8,430 bases of DNA, taken from DATFYM01 sp035315065. Its GTDB lineage: Bacteria > Acidobacteriota > Terriglobia > UBA7540. The notes beneath the pieces were generated by a model that did not search any database, had not been told where the DNA came from, and saw only the letters and a list, made by a program, of their open reading frames with translations. The stretch is taken from assembly GCA_035315065.1 (NCBI GenBank), contig DATFYM010000139.1, forward strand, positions 1 to 8,430, given 5' to 3'. A program made the position numbers and the translations under genes. Positions 5,156 to 8,430 of the stretch are shown piece after piece (the first letter of the stretch is position 1; every line of letters begins with the position of its first letter).

Positions 5156-5993
5156 CGACTTTCCTATACAGGGCCGGTGCCACCGGCTCCAAGGGGACAT
5201 CCATATCGTGCAGGGTCTCGGCGTGGCCGACGAAGGCGTACCCCCCGGGTACAAGGTAACGGGTGAGCTTTTGCAGAATCTGCTCCTGGGTTGGACGATC
5301 GAAGTAGATGATCACATTTCGACAGAAGATCGCGTCTGCCTTTTCGGAGAGGCCGAAGTCGGCATCAATGAAATTCAGACGCCGAAACTCTACCAGTTGC
5401 CGCAATTCCGGAACTACCCGCAATACGTTTGAGTCGGGATCGCGGCTGCGCATGAAATACTTTCGCCGTAGGTCTGCCGCCACGGGACGCACTACTTCGC
5501 CGCTATAAACACCCCGGTCGGCCTTCGCCAGTACCTCGGTAGAGACATCGGTGGCCAGCACTCTGAACCGAAAGCCAGGGTGAGCCAGTCCGTACTCATT
5601 CAGCACCATCGCCAGGGTGTAGGGCTCTTCGCCGGTGGAGCAGCCGGCACTCCAAACCAATATTGGCCGTCCGCCCCCGTTGCGCGCCATAAGGTCCGGG
5701 AGCGCCTTTTGCACCAGGAACTCAAAATGGCCGGGCTCCCGAAAGAAATCGGTCTTATTGGTGGTGACAACGTCGATTAAATGAACGATCTCTTCCTTCT
5801 GGCCATGATGCGCAAACAGATAGTCACAATACTGGCCGTAAGAGTTCAGATTCAGGCTTCGTAATCGCCGTTTGATCCGAAGCTCGAGCATCGTCTTCTT
5901 GTCCGCATTCAGGTTGATGCCCGACTGCTCGTAGATCAAACTGCGAAGCCGGGCAAAATCTGCGTTGGAGATACTTTCGTCGCGACTACTCAT
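5142..5993 (-). CDS. cheR: CheR chemoreceptor glutamate methyltransferase
   Basis: Uses S-adenosylmethionine to methylate receptor glutamates, opposing CheB, for sensory adaptation in the cytoplasm. At 283 residues it is close to E. coli CheR (286). The N-terminal helical domain (about 1-75) has the basic R-I-K-R-R-L-R stretch at 39-45. T-T-N-K-T-D-F-F-R-E begins at 77. The SAM-binding S-A-G-C-S-T-G-E-E-P-Y is at 115-125, A-T-D-V-S around D149, F-C-R-N-V-I-I-Y-F-D at 223-232, and G-H-A-E at 257-260. The beta-subdomain loop after M181-R182 appears to have the same length as the pentapeptide-binding enteric type, with S-R-D where Salmonella has G-T-G. The ribosome binding site is weak. The 3' end overlaps cheD, suggesting translational coupling. 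Confidence 0.97.
   Translation of the reverse strand: MSSRDESISNADFARLRSLIYEQSGINLNADKKTMLELRIKRRLRSLNLNSYGQYCDYLFAHHGQKEEIVHLIDVVTTNKTDFFREPGHFEFLVQKALPDLMARNGGGRPILVWSAGCSTGEEPYTLAMVLNEYGLAHPGFRFRVLATDVSTEVLAKADRGVYSGEVVRPVAADLRRKYFMRSRDPDSNVLRVVPELRQLVEFRRLNFIDADFGLSEKADAIFCRNVIIYFDRPTQEQILQKLTRYLVPGGYAFVGHAETLHDMDVPLEPVAPALYRKVDART
5159..5165 (-). promoter_or_regulatory. Ribosome binding site of cheD inside cheR
   Basis: AGGAAAG on the minus strand, three bases before the ATG at 5155 and within the last codons of cheR. This supports the short cheD start and coupled translation of the two genes. Confidence 0.6.
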
Positions 5994-6004
5994 AGGCAGG
6001 GAAT

Positions 6005-6042
6005 GGGGCGCGCCTTTGTGCTATCACACTGGGCCGCGCCCC
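6005..6042 (-). repeat. GC-rich inverted repeat between cheW and cheR
   Basis: Eight-base perfect arms (GGGGCGCG at 6005-6012 and CGCGCCCC at 6035-6042) are separated by 22 bases. It would form a hairpin in the message just after the cheW stop. No T-run follows on the minus strand, so it does not look like a Rho-independent terminator; it may be an mRNA-stability hairpin or chance in GC-rich sequence. Confidence 0.4.
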
Positions 6043-6048
6043 CCTCCG

Positions 6049-6561
6049 TCAAGCGGTCGCCTCAGCGACCGATAAGTTGGTTTCCGGGGTACGGACGGCC
6101 GCTAACTCCTCGGCCGAGAAGACGCGATCGATGTCCAGAATCATGATGAACTGGGTGTCGCGCCTCCCCATACCCTTGATAAAATCGGTCCGAATCTGGG
6201 TTCCGATTCGGGGCGCCGGCTGAATCTGGTCCGGCTCCAGATCGATTACTTCCTCCACCGAGTCGGCCAACGCGCCAATCACGGTGGACTCGTTGTCCAG
6301 CAAGACCTCCACCACCACAATGCAGGTGTTCCTCGTCCTTTCGGTCTTCGACATCTCGAAGCAGAGCCGCAGATCGACGACCGGGACCACGCTGCCCCGA
6401 AGATTGATCACCCCGCTCATGAAATCGGGCGTCCTCGGGATCTGAGTAATGGTGGTGAAATCAAGCACTTCCCTCACCTTCGCGACGTCGGTGGCGAAAA
6501 CCTCGTTGCCGAGTTTGAAGGTAAGATACTGCCGCGTCTCAGTGATTTCGCTAACGCTCAT
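6049..6561 (-). CDS. cheW: CheW coupling protein
   Basis: Cytoplasmic adaptor that links receptor tips to the kinase CheA and helps build the chemosensory array. It has 170 residues and a single CheW domain. Residues 11-18 (Q-Y-L-T-F-K-L-G) form the first strand, and the hallmark G-V-I-N-L-R-G-S-V-V-P-V-V-D-L-R is at 50-65, with R55 at the position of E. coli Arg62. The domain ends near 145, followed by a short tail. The in-frame ATG six codons further upstream (6579) is rejected because the AAAGGAGC ribosome binding site lies between the two and is correctly spaced only for 6561. It is 62 bases after the MCP and 55 before cheR, in the same operon. The family call is firm. Confidence 0.96.
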   Translation of the reverse strand: MSVSEITETRQYLTFKLGNEVFATDVAKVREVLDFTTITQIPRTPDFMSGVINLRGSVVPVVDLRLCFEMSKTERTRNTCIVVVEVLLDNESTVIGALADSVEEVIDLEPDQIQPAPRIGTQIRTDFIKGMGRRDTQFIMILDIDRVFSAEELAAVRTPETNLSVAEATA

Positions 6562-6566
6562 AATCA

Positions 6567-6574
6567 GCTCCTTT
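6567..6574 (-). promoter_or_regulatory. Ribosome binding site that fixes the cheW start
   Basis: AAAGGAGC on the minus strand, about six bases before the ATG at 6561. It lies inside the alternative longer reading frame, which makes the shorter start the likely one. Confidence 0.8.
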
Positions 6575-6623
6575 CGCATTCTGAAGGCAGGCGCGGATCG
6601 CCAGCGGTCCGCGCCGGGACCGG

Positions 6624-8430
6624 TCAGTAACGCTCGAATTCCTTGTCAAGGTCATCGCCCTTCTCCTTGAGCTTGAGATTGACCCCGGCCTTGGCCGTCG
6701 CCTTCGTAGCAGACGGGGCGGCGTGGCCGTTCGGCTTTGAGACTTTGCCAGGTGCGGCATCCGGGTGCCTGGCCGGTTTGGCGGAAGCCGTTCGCGCCGC
6801 CGGAGCATGTCCGTCGTCCCCGGTGCGGAAAAATCCCAGCGCGCTCACGAGCTGATCGGATTGGCCGGTCAACTCTTCCGTCGTGGACGCCATCTCCTCG
6901 GAAGCGGAAGCATTCTGCTGAATCACCTTCTCGAGCTGTTGGAGCGCCTTGTTGATTTGCTCGGCGCCGGTATCCTGTTCCTTGCTGGCGGCGGTGATCT
7001 CTTGTACCAGTTCAGCAGTCCTCTGGATATCGGGCACCAGTTTCTCGAGCATCTCGCCGGCTTTTTCCGATACCTTCACCGTCGTGCCCGAGAGTTGGTT
7101 GATCTCGCCCGCCGCTTTCTGGCTGCGTTCGGCGAGCTTGCGGACTTCTGCGGCCACCACGGCAAACCCCTTGCCATGCTCACCGGCACGCGCCGCTTCA
7201 ATGGCCGCGTTCAGAGCCAGCAGGTTGGTCTGGCGAGCGATCTCCTCAATAATGGAGATTTTGCTGGCAATCTCCTTCATCGCCGTCACCGCCTCGACCA
7301 CGGACTTGCCGCTTTCCTGCGCGTCCTTGGCCGATTTGTTGGCGATCTTATCGGTCTGCTGAGCGTTATCGGCATTCTGCTTGATGTTGGAGACCATTTG
7401 TTCCATGGAGGACGAAGCTTCCTCCGCCGAGGCGGCCTGGGCACTGGCGCCGTTCGATACCTGAACCGAGGCCGTGCTGATGGACTGACTGGCCGCCGCC
7501 ACCTCGCCGGCGATCGCGCGGATGTCCGATACCGTCCGCGTCAGGCCGCTCACCATTGCACTAAGCGCCTGCATGAGTTTGTCCTCCGGGGACCGTTCCC
7601 GGATGACTACGGTAAGGTTGCCATTCGCGATTTCCTCGGCGGCCTTGGTTACGTCGTTCATGGCCACGATGAGTGTATTCAGATTGTTTTTGATCAGGTT
7701 GAAGTCACCATGGTAGGTGTCCGTGATCTGTGACGGAACATCACCCTTGCTGATACGATCCACGTAATTGGCGGAGACTTGGAGTGGAGCAATGACGGCG
7801 TCGAGGATAGCGTTCACGCCGCGCACGATCTCAGCATAGGCGCCGCGGAACTGATCGTGCCGCCCGCGCTCGGATAACTGACCGGCGTTAGAAGCTTCGG
7901 TCAGGCGCAGCAATTCCTTCTGGAGGGTCTGCAGCACAACGGCTACATTGTTGATAGCCTGCTTCATCTTCTCGTGATCGCCCTTGTAGGTCTGGGCAAT
8001 CAACTCGTCGATCTTGCCGTTGGAAATCTGGGCGAGGATGCGGTTCCCCTCCCCAATGGGCAGCAGGATCGCATCCAGCATGGCGTTCACGCCACGCACA
8101 ATCTCGGCGTACGCGCCCTGGAACTGCTCCGGCTTTCCACGGTCGGAGAGTTGGCCTTCCTTCGAAGCGTCGGTGAGGCGCAGCAATTCCTTCTGCAGGC
8201 TCTGCACCACAACCGCGACATTGTTGACCGCCTTCTTCATCTTCTCGTGGTCGCCATGGTAGGTCTGAGTAATCAGTTCGTCGATTTTTCCGTTGGAAAT
8301 CTGGGCGAGGATGCGGTTCCCCTCCCCAATGGGCAGCAGGATCGCATCCAGCATGGTGTTCACGCCCCTCACAATCTCGGCGTACGCGCCCTGGAACTGC
8401 TCCGGCTTCCCGCGGTCCGAGAGTTGCCCT
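6624..8430 (-). CDS. Poly-HAMP methyl-accepting chemotaxis protein, N-terminus missing (runs off the right edge)
   Basis: Chemoreceptor; 601 residues are visible (frame open from 8429 to the TGA at 6624). Visible residues 1-182 are two 91-residue repeats, followed by a diverged third (183-269). Each repeat reads as a pair of HAMP-like units: one beginning P-I-G-E-G with I-S-N-G-K, the next with G-Q-L-S-[DE]-R-G and G-V-N-x-[MI]-L-D. A final HAMP (N-G-N-L-T, about 260-300) leads into the signalling coiled coil. The hairpin tip is canonical (T-N-L-L-A-L-N-A-A-I-E-A-A-R, 401-414). Methylation-type sites with E-E pairs lie at 336-337 and 511-512, both fitting the [AST]-[AST]-x-x-E-E-x-x-[AST]-[AST] rule. 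A low-complexity Ala/Lys/Pro tail (about 535-590) ends in E-F-E-R-Y. No membrane segment is seen in the visible part; the missing N-terminus could hold one or more further HAMPs. The family call is certain; the ligand is unknown. First visible gene of the operon, 62 bases before cheW. Confidence 0.96.
   Translation of the reverse strand, partial: GQLSDRGKPEQFQGAYAEIVRGVNTMLDAILLPIGEGNRILAQISNGKIDELITQTYHGDHEKMKKAVNNVAVVVQSLQKELLRLTDASKEGQLSDRGKPEQFQGAYAEIVRGVNAMLDAILLPIGEGNRILAQISNGKIDELIAQTYKGDHEKMKQAINNVAVVLQTLQKELLRLTEASNAGQLSERGRHDQFRGAYAEIVRGVNAILDAVIAPLQVSANYVDRISKGDVPSQITDTYHGDFNLIKNNLNTLIVAMNDVTKAAEEIANGNLTVVIRERSPEDKLMQALSAMVSGLTRTVSDIRAIAGEVAAASQSISTASVQVSNGASAQAASAEEASSSMEQMVSNIKQNADNAQQTDKIANKSAKDAQESGKSVVEAVTAMKEIASKISIIEEIARQTNLLALNAAIEAARAGEHGKGFAVVAAEVRKLAERSQKAAGEINQLSGTTVKVSEKAGEMLEKLVPDIQRTAELVQEITAASKEQDTGAEQINKALQQLEKVIQQNASASEEMASTTEELTGQSDQLVSALGFFRTGDDGHAPAARTASAKPARHPDAAPGKVSKPNGHAAPSATKATAKAGVNLKLKEKGDDLDKEFERY
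6627..6641 (-). other. C-terminal CheR-tether pentapeptide E-F-E-R-Y of the MCP
   Basis: The last five residues fit the x-[HFYW]-x-x-[HFYW] pattern of the receptor C-terminal pentapeptide (NWETF in E. coli Tar, NWESF in Tsr) that docks CheR. It sits at the end of a flexible Ala/Pro/Lys-rich linker of about 70 residues after the coiled coil, as in known tethered receptors. Binding by the CheR encoded here is an inference. Confidence 0.6.
7623..8429 (-). repeat. Tandem 273-base (91-residue) coding repeats of HAMP pairs
   Basis: Units lie at 8157-8429, 7884-8156 and 7623-7883 (the last is 261 bases and diverged). By hand alignment the first two units are identical at 81 of 91 residues. The first 53 residues of the unit differ at only one position, and the DNA of roughly 8020-8146 and 8293-8419 differs at only a handful of bases. 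Fungal group III histidine kinases carry comparable 90-92-residue HAMP repeats (established knowledge). The array continues beyond the window, since the first unit is entered without a protein start. Confidence 0.92.

Noticed and set aside
5156..5254. Longer N-terminus for cheD
   Set aside because: The extra 33 residues are Pro/Trp-rich and out of family, lie wholly within cheR, and the ribosome binding site favours the ATG at 5155.
6765..7733. Long plus-strand open frame opposite the MCP
   Set aside because: It is the mirror of a strongly supported coding region with GC-rich codon positions; no family features or ribosome binding site.
1..8430. CRISPR array, tRNA, rRNA or insertion-sequence transposase
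   Set aside because: No regularly spaced repeat-spacer pattern, no tRNA cloverleaf or rRNA-like stretch, and no transposase reading frame seen on either strand.

Overview
The window holds most of a chemotaxis operon, all on the minus strand, from a GC-rich, motile or chemosensory bacterium. Transcription runs from the right edge to the left. The order is a poly-HAMP methyl-accepting chemotaxis protein (MCP; its N-terminus lies beyond base 8430), cheW, cheR, cheD, cheB, an unusual 581-residue soluble MCP-like protein, and cheY. The cheR/cheD/cheB set and the many short heptamer repeats between genes would suit an Acidobacteriota-like (Solibacter/Bryobacter-type) or other environmental lineage. 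That is a guess from style; nothing in the window is a firm taxonomic marker. No cheA is present, so the kinase is probably upstream of the window or elsewhere.

Region by region: 6624-8430 is the MCP, with 91-residue tandem HAMP-pair repeats, a canonical signalling hairpin, and a flexible tail ending in a CheR-tether-like pentapeptide. 6049-6561 is cheW (start fixed by a strong ribosome binding site), 5142-5993 cheR, and 4631-5155 cheD (overlapping cheR by 14 bases). 4496-4630 is a repeat-filled gap, 3431-4495 cheB, and 3235-3430 a gap with ATTTTGG repeats. 1489-3234 is the 581-residue protein. 1254-1488 is a gap with two further repeat elements, and 891-1253 is cheY. Left of cheY is a doubtful ORF whose coding character fades near base 740. 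A textbook-perfect sigma70 promoter (655-683, minus strand) follows it. From there to base 1 I see repeats and no convincing gene.

How the genes work together: the MCP senses and signals through CheW to an unseen CheA, which would phosphorylate CheY and CheB. CheR methylates the MCP, CheB demethylates or deamidates it, and CheD deamidates receptor glutamines. No CheC, CheX or standard CheZ is seen to switch off CheY-P. The 581-residue protein, directly upstream of cheY, carries a D-I-T-R-Q motif that matches the spacing of the CheZ active-site D-x-x-x-Q. It also carries two degenerate MCP-tip-like segments that look like an internal duplication. This protein is the best candidate in the window for something undescribed.

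A second theme is the intergenic DNA. The three long gaps inside the operon (135, 196 and 235 bases) are each occupied by repeats, while the other junctions are tight. Several unrelated repeat families here share a 7-base period, and two copies of one element differ in length by exactly one heptamer.
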